The translations under genes were made by a program, and so were the position numbers. From Rhyacophila brunnea (Eukaryota; Arthropoda; Insecta; Trichoptera; Rhyacophilidae), in NCBI GenBank assembly GCA_022495005.1, contig JAGYXB010000665.1:2232001-2296000 (forward strand): a DNA stretch of 64,000 nucleotides, given 5' to 3'. Within the stretch, counting starts at the first letter, position 1. Each line of letters opens with the position of its first letter. Below the pieces are notes generated by a model that was not told the DNA's origin, did not search any database, and saw only the letters and a program-made list of their open reading frames with translations. Positions 36,391 through 48,182 of the stretch are shown in pieces.

Positions 36391-36875
36391 CTCGTAATCG
36401 ATTCGTCGCTATATTTTTCTATCATAATTGGATCCACCATTTATATAGTTTAGCAACTTAGTTAACTTGAGTACATACACAATTACGGCATAATATTTTA
36501 TATCATAAGCTGGTGTCCATACATTGAAGGGTGACAGCCTCCCAATGTTTATTATACACCTCGCTCATGCCACACATTTCCGCCAAGTTATTAAATGTTT
36601 ACCGCTGTATGACAGATGATTTTACAGAGTTGTCGAATGCAATCTTAAATTTGAAAATTACTAAAAAGCACAACGTATATATTGAAGGTATAATTTAACC
36701 ATAATGCAGTGCGCCCACTAGAACGCCTGTTCGTTAAGTTTTGATCCCAGTACACTCCGCACAGACCTCACGCGTTAAGATACATTCAGCGTAGGAAGCC
36801 TGCATGGCGTGTAGACGGTTTTAACTTCTACGGTTGTGTCTACGAGCGGCCTAGCTATCTAACATAATATAGAAT
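36391..36875. other. Non-coding, nothing recognised
   Basis: No repeat or gene signal. Confidence 0.4.
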
Positions 36876-37180
36876 AGTGGGTATATTCTATATTTATCGA
36901 CTGCTAAAGTGATAAATATTATCAAACTTAGGGTAGGTTTGTATCAAAGTATTAGCATCTCTTGTAACAATTACAATAAGTTGGTTGTAATTGTTGCAAT
37001 AAGTGCTATATTTTAACAGCACCTCTCTTGGCTGTGATAAAATTTAGAGCGAGATAGACAGTTTTGACTGTTTAGATGGCTAACTTATTGTAACAATTAT
37101 AAGACCTCAATGCAAATATGTAATAAATACTCTCACTTTAGCGGTCTATATTCGCCTTGTGTATAGAATAGACCCGCAGG
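36876..37180. mobile_element. MITE with long imperfect terminal inverted repeats
   Basis: Left outer sequence GGGTATATTCTATA, then ACTGCTAAAGTGA and CTTGTAACAATTACAATAAG; the complement of the right side gives GGGTCTATTCTATA, ACCGCTAAAGTGA and TATAATTGTTACAATAAG in the same order. Arms are about 110 bp with gaps, around a roughly 80 bp loop. No ORF. Superfamily unknown. Confidence 0.7.
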
Positions 37181-40100
37181 AGTACAAAATAAAAAAACAG
37201 TATTTATAAAACAATGCCATGCGATAGATCGAATGGAATTAACACGAAATCTGTAGGTATTATTATTATTATATCTTTAGAGTTTCACAATGACAACTTG
37301 AAACGGAATATATAATATTAATATGTTTGTACTGTTGGCTAGTTATCAAAATAGCATTGGGTCGCAATATTAAATAGAAGCCTACAATGAAATAAACTAA
37401 TACTGATCTACTTTTTTTTTCTTTTTTATTGATTCTACTTGTATTTTACACTTGGGTACCGGTTAATTAATCATACGCAATTACATTGACAATTCTTCAT
37501 ACAAGTAAAATGTAGTGCATTACCATGTTCGCTACTGAGCGAGCATATGGATCAGTATTTCCATATATTAGGAGTTATTTAACATCCCTTTTTACTGCGC
37601 ATTGAAATGCATCTTTTACTAAGCGCGTGATGGAACTAGACCGTGATCAATGATTTCAAAGACAGGCGCTATACAACCAGTCCTCCATGGTGTCATAATT
37701 CGGCACACATACATAGTAAAGAAATGATTCAGCATAAAATCTTATTAAAACTCGCGGGTTGCAATATTGATTTTGTACCTATAAATTATTTTATTGAGTG
37801 TACCTATTTATTTGAAATGGTGTGGTCGTTACAATACAACATGATCGCTATTGTCTTATTCAGTATTTCCTTTCATTGTTAAAAACCTGTCATTGTATTA
37901 TAAGGGAGTATAAAAACAGAAAAAATACACAGCTAAGGTAGGCAGCATTGAAACAAGTTTCATTCTCTGGTATGATAAATTAAAAATCTTAAACAGGTAA
38001 TGTCTTTCAGTGTGACTTGACACACGTCCATTAGTCGCCTATCCGTAATGCTATCGTGAAAAATTAGGAAATCGTTATTATGTCAAAAATCATTTTTCTT
38101 GTGCTAAATCTAAACATTTCTAAAGATCTAATTTTTTAATATGTATGTATTCAATATATTTTTGAATTTTGACTGCAAAGTTTCCGATCAAAAAAACGAA
38201 TAAATTTAGGAAAAAACAAAAATATTTTTTGCTTCCTTAACAAACTTGCCAATCATGAATAGTTTCACATTATTTCTCCAGAGTACAAAATCCTACCATA
38301 TTGCAATAATTAATAATGTCACAGCGGCTTAATTTTCAAGTTTTAAATTAAAATGAACGATATCGTGAGTGTAAAAAAACATATGATTATCGTTTTTATT
38401 TCTTAAAATTTTCGACGTACACTTTTGATATCTCATTTAACAATGGTTTGAAATTCAAAACAAAATTAGCTAATATTCACGGAAATAACTTTCATAATAT
38501 TCTTATCTGGTAGAAGAACCTAATCAAGTTTTATGTGAATATTGCATGAAATATCTTTAAAATATAAATAAACTTTGTACTTACCCATAGTGTTTGTTTT
38601 TCACAAGTTGTTTTGAAGAGGATAGGCAATTTAAATTTATGTGCATTTTAATACATCAGGATTATTTATTTTTGTTTGCCTTATATGCAGTGCAAGTCAC
38701 GGAAAACAAATAAAAACGAAGGAAGATATCTCTTGTTACGTTCCTGAATATTGTATTGAATAAATTATAATATAGGCCATTGTTTCATTACACAATTAAA
38801 AGTTTCGTTTTAATGTGATTTTTGTCTAACAATAAAAAAAAACAACTTAGACACTATAGACATGAAAGAAATTTTATACGTTATCCTGTTAACTCATTTA
38901 GTGCTGGCACCGCGATTGGCGCGTTTTCATCAGTTGGCAATTAGATATAATTAACATGATATTTAAATGTGGGAATTAAATATTAATTAACAGGTCAGCT
39001 AATTTAGGAATAAGTAAGTGTTTCCTTGAATTTATACTCTTGCAACCCTTTTATTAAATATGACGGATCTCACTTTTTTTCGTTTTACAAGGACTACACG
39101 TTTTGTATTCTTTCATGGTCCATAAAGGAATACAGTCGCCCCGTACCTATAGGTATGTAAATACCTGTCAGGGAAAAATGGTTTACTTTTAATTAAATTA
39201 TGGGTCAGGTTCTTTCTTTATTATTTTTTTTAAAGGTCTTTCTTTTAATCAACTGTTCAAATGTATTGTGAATTTAAATATCAATACTTCAAAGTTTACG
39301 TATAACGCCTTTTAGAAGGCAAATGATTGGAATGCACATATTCTTAAACATATCTAACAGGTTTATACAAATTTTGCATAGCGCGTGTAAATATTTTGCG
39401 ACTAGTAGGTATAACATTTCCTTGAGGATAGACGGGAATATTCCCAAAGAACACAGCGTAACTGATCGCAGTTGTTTGCGAGATTCCTAGTGTTTCGATA
39501 TGTAGGCACGGAGTATACTGTCGATGTAATATTCGGGTTATGTACTTGGAATTGCAAAGCTATCTTTGTACATAAGCTGTGCAGTAAAATCAAGCTCACC
39601 GAAACATGATCTCGTCCACCAAATATAAACGTAGATATTGTACGATTAAGTATTGTGAATAAAAATAAATCATCTATTAATTTCGCGCGCAAATTGAAAT
39701 AATTAATACAGTTTACGCCGTTTACGGTTACATATTTTTATCATTTAGGTAATTAGCTGAAAGGATATAATCAATTGGGTAACAGCTACTGATTTATTTT
39801 ATTGGTGGATTTTTTTTTCCTTCTAAACAGTCATCGCCGTAGTGAAAGTTATTAACTTTTAACGCCACAGTCAATGCAACATTATGTATAATTTTGTTAG
39901 ATGAAAGTGTGGAAGACAGCCAAAATTCAATTATAGAATAGGATATAGGATTGTATTAATTTCACGAATGCTGTTTGATAATTAAATTGATGAATACTAT
40001 TTCAGGATTAAACCGACGAATTCGAGTAAGACACACCAGATAGTCCCCTTAAAAACAATGGATTGAATTTTTGACAGGTGTTGGTGGAACATACGTCCGT

Positions 40101-41129
40101 TTTGTTTGTATGTTGCCAGTTCCTTGACGCTTTCCGAGAAAACATTTACTGCTTCAGTGATACTAAACTATGCTCTCCGAGCATAAACTGATTTAATATA
40201 ATATATAATGCATTAATCTATTAAACATTCTTTCTTGAATTGGACCGCCAAATTAAAATTACTTTGTATTTGAAAAAAGCAGGCAAGGGACTCTCAAATA
40301 TAACAGGACTTAATGAACGAGATGAATGCAATTCTTTCATACATGAATTTTGACCACGGTACATAATGTATATTGAATTCCATATAATATATTTTTTTAA
40401 ATCTGGTATTTCTTACAATATTTTTCGTTGATAGATAATAGGTCTGCATAGAATTACTTATATAAGGGACCGTTGATTACACATGGATTGTTTAACTAAT
40501 AAATTGACAACTATTAAAAAATTCGTCCACATAATAAGGGATATTTTCCCCCCCAATATTATGTTGAAATTTGGTACACCATTTGTAAAATATACTTCAC
40601 CAGTGGATTCAACTTATAAATTACCCTATTTACAATCTATTAGAATTTTAATTTAGTCGACAATATCTTGGCAAATGGGTGAAACCATACGTGATCGTTG
40701 TTAAATGGGTGCTATAGTTATCATCGAGGTGCAACCGAAGCGCGGTCGCACCTTTAAAATCGTCTCGACTTGGTTATGTTCTTAAATCAAAACTATCGAC
40801 AATGTTGCAACTCTCATCCGCGAGATTATGCCGGGATAGTGACGGCATGAAGGTAGCCGAAACTAATGAAAAAGCAGCTTCTGGACCTGCGCCGATGTGA
40901 CACTTTGTTAATCTACCTGCGCCCCATGTCTAGTAAAATTTGTTACATGCAACAAGTAGATTTTTTTCTACCAAAAATGTCGCACCAACGCTATATGCGG
41001 CTGTACATTAAGTTAAATGTGTTTTGTGAATGACAACATAATCAAATCGACAAATTCGTCGTGGTAAGTAGGTATACAATTGAATGTGCTCTCTCTACGG
41101 GCACTCTTTACTTCGCACATCGCACTTGC
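37181..41129. other. Long non-coding stretch, AT-rich
   Basis: No gene and no repeat family identified. Frames at 37643-37882 (+) and 39402-39692 (-) match nothing known. 40680-40930 is GC-richer and complex. Confidence 0.4.
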
Positions 41130-41132
41130 TTA

Positions 41133-41450
41133 GGTCCATTTCAGATGTGACACCGGTATCGCGCTCGATATAATATATGAGGCCTTGTATTATATTTATG
41201 AACGCCCCAGAGCCAATGAGTCAACGCATAATTTCGCGTTATAAATTAGAACATAAAACTGGCTGCGGTAATAAAAACAAGTGTATCGGCGGCTTGAGAA
41301 TGTAGCGGCCGACGGAAAAGTGTACCGGACACGCGTTGACTCATTAGCTCTGGGGGGTTCATAAACATAATACAAAGGCCCCTTTATTAGAATACAAAGG
41401 TCTCCTATATTATATCGAGCGCGACATCAGTGTCCCGTCTGAAACGGGCC
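41133..41450. mobile_element. Foldback MITE, probably PIF/Harbinger
   Basis: Left GGTCCATTTCAGATGTGACA, then TCGCGCTCGATATAATATAT and AGAGCCAATGAGTCAACGC. The complement of the right side reads GGCCCGTTTCAGACGGGACA, TCGCGCTCGATATAATATAG and AGAGCTAATGAGTCAACGC. Arms are about 105-120 bp around a loop of about 100 bp. TTA sits at both flanks (41130-41132 and 41451-41453), matching the 3 bp TTA/TWA duplication known for PIF/Harbinger. The superfamily call rests on that duplication and the GG..CC ends. Confidence 0.75.
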
Positions 41451-42285
41451 TTATAATTGAAATAATAATTCGTAATATTTATTTCATGTGTTTAATTTTG
41501 TGATATTATCAAGGGTTCAAATGCTTCCAGTAGGCTATGGCTGCTTTACTCTGTTCATGTTGTCATTTATCTTGTGCCGAAACTTTGTTCTTTAGTACTT
41601 TTACTTTTCTCTGATAATTTACACACACAGTTAGTGGCTTGCCGCGCTTTACTCTCGCGTCCTTATTTACTCGCACCTTACGTCTACCCACCATTCGCTC
41701 GAAATAATTATCTTAATACATTTTTCACGGCTGTTTTCCTTGTAAAATAATGTATAGACCGTAATGGAATGGATTACGTAAATATTTGTTGTTGCTGTTG
41801 AACGCATAAAAAGGTACTGTCATTTTCATTACGCTAATTTTGATAATTGAATACGTATACACTGATAAATAGTTTAAGTATACACGTGGGAAAAATACTG
41901 GGTACAAGTCGGTTTACAGGAAGCCAGGCGGGAACCGCGTTAATAATTTTCATAGCAGATTTTGGTAAACTTTATGAATTCAAGAATGAAAACCTAACCT
42001 AATCTGACTTAACCTAACCCAACCTAATAAATAATCCAGTATATCGACTATTTTCAAAATTTGTTTGCCGCTGATTTCCTGTAAGTAAACAGACAAAAAC
42101 GAAAAACTGATTCCCCAAATTCAGCTATTTTTTTCGTTGGCTCTACAGTCCAATGTTCCCGAAGAGTAATAAAGAAGTTTGATATTCTTATAGGGATGCT
42201 GTTAAAAATACGTATACTTATACTAATCTACTGTTAACCACTACTTAGGGGTTTGTAAGCAATTCAATCTTAACGGGCGGCCGAT
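41451..42285. other. Non-coding; short CCTAA-type tract
   Basis: 41993-42029 reads ACCTAACCTAATCTGACTTA, then ACCTAACCCAACCTAAT: degenerate copies of CCTAA, the complement of the insect telomere repeat TTAGG. It is too short and too degenerate to prove a telomeric origin. The rest shows nothing. Confidence 0.45.
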
Positions 42286-42715
42286 AAATTGGTATAGGGT
42301 CTAGGTCGATTTGGCACCGGGACAACTGGACGCCACGGAATTCGAATATAAATAGACGTTAGGTACATATAGGTACTTTAAAAAAAAAATAATATTATTA
42401 TTTATATTTAAATGATTATATTATGATTTAATAGTTGGTGAGAATGTAAATATGCAGACGTAAATAATGATTTAATCGTGCATATCTTTAAGTTCCAACG
42501 AAAAAAGAGTTTTTTATTTTATATAAAGCCGCATGGTAATTCTCAATCCGCAATAAAGAATACATTATGTTAAGAGTAAAATGAATTAAAACTACTAAGT
42601 AGTAGATAGAAACTGATTAAAATACCTCGTCTACGTTCTGTATACGTGTCTACGACAGTGCGGCGTCCAATTGTCCGGAGTACAGTTGTCCCATTCCCTT
42701 GGTATAAGGGTGTTA
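42286..42715 (+). mobile_element. MITE pair member 1
   Basis: Left end GGTCTAGGTCGATTTGGCAC, then CGGGACAACTGGACGCCAC. The complement of the right end gives GGGAATGGGACAACTGTACT, then CCGGACAATTGGACGCCGC. The AT-rich interior includes GTTAAGAGTAAAATGAATTA and TTTAATCGTGCATATCTT. The whole element is present again, reverse-complemented, at 43378-43852. Confidence 0.75.
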
Positions 42716-42949
42716 TGCTGCATCCTAGTAGTTTTGTTATATTATGATTCTATCATTAAAGTTTAGTTAAACTTAGCGAGCTATTGCACAATAAATACAC
42801 AATATTACTACATGGTACTATATGATTATTTCTGGGGATGCGGAGCATCTATGGACTGCACGCCACTGATACATAGTATAATAATTATTGGTTTTAACAT
42901 AACAGGACACTAGGTTTAATGACAGCAGTGTTGTAAAAAATATATGTTA
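42716..42949. other. Non-coding spacer
   Basis: Nothing recognised. Confidence 0.4.
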
Positions 42950-43063
42950 AACAATCAAACACCCAGGTTTTGAGAAAATCACATACTTAAATATATTGTG
43001 GCCTCACCAGGAATCGAACACGGCACCACCGTTTGAAAGGCCAGTGCTTGCTTGTGTGTAAAT
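42950..43063 (-). mobile_element. tRNA-derived SINE, minus orientation
   Basis: The complement contains TTCGATTCCTGGTGAGGC, then ATGTGATTTTCTCAAAACCT and GGGTGTTTGATTGTTT. Same family as 25126. It lies between the two opposed MITEs at 42286 and 43378. Confidence 0.7.
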
Positions 43064-43377
43064 GCCTTAATAAAAAAATAAGTATGGCAACATTTGTGGT
43101 TTTCATAGGAAGAAACGATGCACGGTTCCGTGAAATGTTGTTTTGATTATTGCAATCAAATTTGTACGATGCGGACTATGTAAACTACCATTAATTTGAC
43201 AGAAATGTTTGCAGGTGTGTACGTATGGTGAGTTTCAAATAAAATGTTTGTGCACGCGTATTTGCGTAAGCGTTAAAATTCACAAACCATTGCATAAATT
43301 GTTTGCACACATTATACCTAATTTCAAGTTTTTTAAGAAATTGGTCATATTGTGGTGAATCTGTTTAAAATGTGAAA
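43064..43377. other. Non-coding spacer
   Basis: Nothing recognised. Confidence 0.4.
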
Positions 43378-43852
43378 TACCCTGGTAGGGGATCCAGGGA
43401 ATGGGACAACTTGATGCCAGGACAATTGGGCGCCGCTCTGTCGAATGAAATAAACAGACGTTCGTTAAGATGTCATACAGAAATTGGACGAAGAATTTTA
43501 ATCAGTTTCTATCTACTAATTATTTATTTTACTCTTAACATAATGTTTTTTATTGCGGATTGAGAATAATCATGCCTGAGACTTTATATAAAAACAAAAT
43601 AACTCTCTTCTCCTTGAAACTTAAACATAATATGCACAATTAAATCATCATTATTATTTGTGCATATTTAAATTCTCACCATGTATTAAATAATAATATA
43701 ATAATTTAAATATAAATAATAATATATTCTATTAGTACCTACTTACATACCTAGAATTCACGAACGTCTATTTATTATCGAATTTCATTCGATTGCGTGG
43801 CGTCCAGTTGTCCCGGCGCCGAATCGTCCTTGACCCGGGTACCCAACATACT
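43378..43852 (-). mobile_element. MITE pair member 2, inverted relative to member 1
   Basis: Left end GATCCAGGGAATGGGACAAC and CAGGACAATTGGGCGCCGC; the complement of the right end reads GGTCAAGGACGATTCGGCGC, then CGGGACAACTGGACGCCAC. The interior matches the complement of member 1 (ATTTTACTCTTAACATAATG, AATATGCACAATTAAATCAT). It has about 45 bp more than member 1. A 63-codon frame (43372-43563) crosses the left end and is not a gene. Confidence 0.75.
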
Positions 43853-45084
43853 ATGTAATTAGAATAACTTGTGCGAGTAAAAAAATAAAGTACCGTATCT
43901 GACATAGGTACCTATACTATAAAAATGTCCTAAAATATTTCTATTGTAAGTTTCATCTAAACTGCAATACTAAAACTCTAAGTAAGCTTAATAAATATAA
44001 TATTGTAACTTTGTTCATTTACTCGTTTCGTGCTGTGTGTTGTGTGGAAAGAAGTTGGCCTCGTGTATGATTTTTGAAAATTCGTTGTTTCCTGTAGTGT
44101 CTTTCCTTATCAGCGACTGCAGTTTTTAGTTGCAATTGAGTCGACCAGTTATGCACTTTGTATACTGCACTTCTTACTAGTGTTCAGATTCCGATAAAAC
44201 AACTAGGGCTGGCCAACTCTATAAACGGTCTTTTTTACTATTCGATATTTTGATGATTCATTTTGTTATTGATGAACTATGTATTCAAAGCATTCACAAT
44301 GTATACCCACTGACGGAAGCGTCTTCATTTACAATATACCTAATCAGTAGAAACAGAATTGCAATGAGCAAATTGAGAACAGTAACTGTTTGTAGTTTAT
44401 CCAACCACAATGCTTTGTGTAATATTCTGATAATTAACTGTTGTTTGTACATTAGTTATTTAGTACATAATCTTACTTTTTGATTTATCCTTAGGTCTTT
44501 GTTGTCTATATTTTTGCGAAGTTAAGTTCCTGCTATTCTTCCATCTTATTGTATTAATTGCACCAGGATGTGCGAGTTCATAGTTTCATTACACGTATGC
44601 ATTCCAATTTCCTTTGTGTCTTAAAGGCACTATGTGGTTTTCATATGCTCTAATTGGGGGATATGGAAAAAATAAAGAAGAAGAATACTTACGTAAAAAA
44701 ATTTAAGAATGTAGCGCTCTTTATTGAATATACAATATACATATATCTTGGACACTTAAGAAAATATTAATCCCATGGTTTGAGTTTCACTCCGCAAAAA
44801 TAGGCACCTTCACATAGGTACTGATATCATACGTTGATGGTAATATATTACAATTATTATTTTTACATATGATTTTACAAATTCTCCTATAATTCTGTTT
44901 TTTAAACGATTTCACAAAGTTGGTCGTCTACCCCCGTATGATCGCATTGAATCAGGAATATTTTATTTAAATTTCATAGTAGTATCTATATATGTATTTC
45001 AAAATGCAAGTTGTTTTTGTTCAATGTGTATTTCGTCCAGTTGTAAAGGGTTACATGTAAGTTGTACGTATGCAGTTCTTAAAC
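43853..45084. other. Non-coding, nothing recognised
   Basis: AT-rich, with a fortuitous 77-codon + frame at 44250-44483. Confidence 0.4.
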
Positions 45085-45460
45085 AGTTTTTAAACAGTTC
45101 ACCGCAGGACACTTATTCGTGCGCCGCAGTACGTGAAACATGAGCTCGTATAACATTTTATCAAATGACGAGTTCTTCGTTGAACATTTCACCGTGGAAT
45201 ACATTTGTACTTATCTTACAAAATGCGGCGATAGTTTAAAAATAGTACTGTTCCAGTTAGATTAACCCTAACCTCACCTAACCTAACCTAGTAAAGACAT
45301 CTCATAAAATTCGCCACATGTTGTAGCATACGTACAAATATACTCCACGGTGAAATGGTCAACGAAGAACTCGTCATTTGATAAATGGTACACGAACTCA
45401 TGTTTCACGTACTGCGGCGAACGAATAAAGTGTCCTGCGGTGAACTGTTTACGTACAAAT
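45085..45460. mobile_element. Near-palindromic foldback element with CCTAA loop
   Basis: Left arm (about 45095-45229) AAACAGTTCACCGCAGGACA, CGCCGCAGTACGTGAAACAT, TCAAATGACGAGTTCTTCGT, TTTCACCGTGG. The complement of the right arm (45311-45450) reads the same blocks in the same order with few changes. Arms are about 140 bp, and the loop (45230-45310) contains TAACCCTAACCTCACCTAAC, then CTAACCTA. Minus and plus frames (45283-45486, 45385-45627) arise from the arms and are not genes. Superfamily unknown. Confidence 0.82.
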
Positions 45461-45862
45461 TTCCGGATGCGGTTGTAAAGATCCAATTATCGGTTGTACA
45501 AAAGGCTAACAACTATTCCACGCAAAAGTATCGTTATAACCACCATCACGTGGAGGCTCATATGATGCCTGCCCTTAGGAGTGAAAATCATATCTACACA
45601 AAAATAAAATGTATCCATACTATTTAATGGACGAGAGCTACGGGATTTAGAAAGTAGTCAGAAAATTGACACTTCCTATTTACTTTAGCGAGCTTAGTAT
45701 AATATTAATACAGCGTTTTCTTTCTTATTCAATCTAGTGGTTATTTATTTAAAACACCATATTGGTATAAATTTAATTGTCATTATTAGTTCGCAACAAA
45801 AAAAAAGATTGTAGATAAGTATATTAATAAAATAATAGATATGCCCTGTACCTAGACCTAAC
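45461..45862. other. Non-coding, nothing recognised
   Basis: AT-rich. Confidence 0.4.
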
Positions 45863-46120
45863 CTATGCCCGGAAATGGAAGAAATGCATTCGGTCACTTG
45901 TAAAATAGCTGTGAGCTTTTTGGAACTTGCCTCCGAGACAAACACCCCCCTCCCAACCTTCTTTCACCCGCGTCTTTTGGTTCTTTCCGACCCGTCGTCG
46001 AATGCAGTTGGTAACCCTCGACCTCCTCCCCTGTCGACTGGGGCTTCCCGCACTCCAGAACCGGAGCAACCATTTTGAAGGCATTCCAAGTAACATTAAA
46101 CATAGAGATTGAAAGACCAT
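45863..46120. other. GC-rich patch open in several frames
   Basis: Five overlapping frames of 60-85 codons occur on both strands, because the stretch is GC-rich and short of stops. The minus frame reads EEVEGYQLHSTTGRKEPKDA. I recognise no family. It could be a fragment of a retroelement ORF, as it is far richer in GC than its neighbours. Confidence 0.3.
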
Positions 46121-47515
46121 AATGTTCCTATTTGTTTACCGCTGTCTTTGATGGATTTGTGGAACATTTGGATAAGTGCGTACAATACTTCACGCCGTGA
46201 TGATTTTTTAAATACCGTGCGATTCGAAATCACGGTACTATCGTTAGTTTTTCATATTATATTCTATTATTTTTCACCCCTTATACAAGGGTTGAACGAA
46301 TTGCTAATTTGTAAATCTCGATTCGTTATTTTTCTATATTTTATGGGAGACAAACAGCAGTCATGTGAAATGAGTTACTTAAATATGAACGTAGGTCTTC
46401 GCGTTAATTACTTTTCTTATCTCGTTCTGATTGACTAGGTCATTCAAGTCCTCGTATCCTTTCACGGAGAACATCAGGACTCGCTTTTGTTTTAAAAGGG
46501 CCTAAGAATGACGTCCGCTGGATGGAATTAATGTGGCTTTTTAACCATGACGATAGTCGGTCACGACGCATGCGCGAAGAAGATAATGTACGACTGATTA
46601 ACTGGTCGTTTCTAATTCATACAGTTTAAATTAGCCCTAAATGAACGTCGCACGTATAATACAAAGCACTAATGACTAAATAGTGATTTCTGATTACTTA
46701 CACTTTTATGTTAGAACTACCAGTCTGTAAGGCGGCCATCTTTTGAGCGACTAAAATTATTCTCAATAATTCACGGATATGTGTTTCTATCCGGGGAATG
46801 TAAAGGGTGCGGTAGTAATTTCACACACTTAGACTTCACCCTTCCTCTGCTTTGTTTTCCTTAACATCCAGTATTCCAGATTATCATATCCTCGAATATG
46901 AATATCTTTAAATCCTTTGAATAGTTATGAATTACATAACCATTCCATATACGAGAAAGAAGAGAGACAATTTCAGATGAGTTGTTGAAATTGTATATAG
47001 AATACTAATAATATATCATAATATATTTAAATACCAAATAAATTGTGTATTTATTATCAACCAGATATCTCATCTTTCTTCTGCTGTATTTTGTTTCAAA
47101 AATTCAGACGTCGCCGTTCTTTTCATGTTGTCCTTTTTACCCACCCCCCTTTTAAAAGGATACGTTATATAACACCCCGCACTCGAACCGGTCCTGATTC
47201 CCCCTTCCCCAGGCTCCACTGCGACTCCTTCGCAAGGGGAATGAAGTACTAATCAATACAATTGTTGGCACACGGCCGCTCCGTGTATTTTGGCATTTTT
47301 TGTATTGTTGATGTACCTACAACCAAAGCACTCGTTGCACAGAGGTTTTAATTTACGAAAATGTTATATCATATTTTTAATGAACATAGTATTCATTAAA
47401 TACATGACCTGCTTAATACTTAGGAATAACTGAAACTTTTTAATCAAGGTTTTTCCTTCTCTAAAATGGTCCATGAGTGATTGATTGACTCTCTCGAACG
47501 CCAGTCTCACTTCTT
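46121..47515. other. Non-coding, nothing recognised
   Basis: AT-rich with GC-richer patches (46490-46600, 47100-47250). The 109-codon + frame at 46109-46438 matches nothing known. Confidence 0.4.
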
Positions 47516-47745
47516 CCACGGCGCTACATCCCGGGGTGGGATTTGGCCTCCTCCACAACCGCTCTCCACTCACTCCGGTCTCTCGCCACACTTCTCCAGT
47601 TACCGGGTCTTCCTATATGAAGCCAGTCCACTTCTACGGCGTCAGCCCATCTCCTTCTTGGACGGCCTCTGGGTCTCTTCCGTTGGGGTAGCCACTTCGT
47701 CATGATCCTTGGCGCTCTAACTTCAGGCATTCTCTCCACACGCCA
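47516..47745 (-). pseudogene. Non-LTR retrotransposon reverse-transcriptase C-terminal remnant
   Basis: The minus-strand frame (47524-47739) reads PRGRPRRRWADAVEVDW, then WRSVARDRSEWRAVVEEAKS. This is the standard C-terminal signature of CR1/RTE-like retrotransposon proteins (usual form RGRP..RW.DDV...W...A.DR..WR..VEEA). About 70 residues remain of a ~1000-residue protein. It differs from the remnant at 35190, so at least two lineages are present. It is GC-richer than its surroundings and 5'-truncated. Confidence 0.88.
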
Positions 47746-47969
47746 GTCTCACAGTCGTACATAATTATTGTGAGTAGTGTGACAATCGATAGATTGCGGT
47801 CAATTGTCACCTACTAGTGTCAGATACACTTTTTATAAGAATAATTTGGTAACTTGGGTATGGCGAATAGTTGCCATCCGACATTATTTCTAAAACAGAA
47901 AACTTAATCACATTTCAAAGAGACCGGTTCCAAATTCGACAGGATTTTTTTTAGATGGAATGTTGAGTA
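47746..47969. other. Non-coding spacer
   Basis: Contains a pyrimidine tract and AG (GATTTTTTTTAG at 47943-47954) just before the candidate frame at 47970. Confidence 0.35.
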
Positions 47970-48182
47970 ATGTCACAATATAATATACAAACCGATTGTC
48001 AGTACAGTGACAACGAAATAAGCATTTTAAAATCACTATTTAAAACATTGTCAAACATTAAAGCATTGATTGTCACTAAAGAAAACGAAATAGAAGACAT
48101 CCATTACAAGATACTTGAATTGGTTGAATGGTGTGTTAGTAGGAAGTCATTATTGCGTCACATTAATAATAAGATCTATTAA
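47970..48182 (+). CDS. Candidate small or partial coding region of unknown function
   Basis: A 70-codon frame from ATG at 47970 with an in-frame stop shortly upstream (47964). The peptide is balanced in composition and predicted mostly helical, with heptad-like Leu/Ile spacing (ISILKSLFKTLSNIKALIV, then IEDIHYKILELVEW), and carries more Glu and Lys than the other AT-rich frames here. No family is recognised. A possible 3' splice site (TTTTTTTTAG, ending 47954) lies 16 bp upstream. It could be a small protein, an exon fragment, a transposon remnant or chance; I favour remnant or chance. Confidence 0.2.
   Translation: MSQYNIQTDCQYSDNEISILKSLFKTLSNIKALIVTKENEIEDIHYKILELVEWCVSRKSLLRHINNKIY

Noticed and set aside
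41993..42029. Interstitial telomere
   Set aside because: Only a few degenerate CCTAA units; too short to distinguish from chance simple sequence.
45863..46120. Gene with five overlapping frames
   Set aside because: GC-rich DNA naturally lacks stops; no frame shows a recognisable motif, so it is annotated only as a GC-rich patch.
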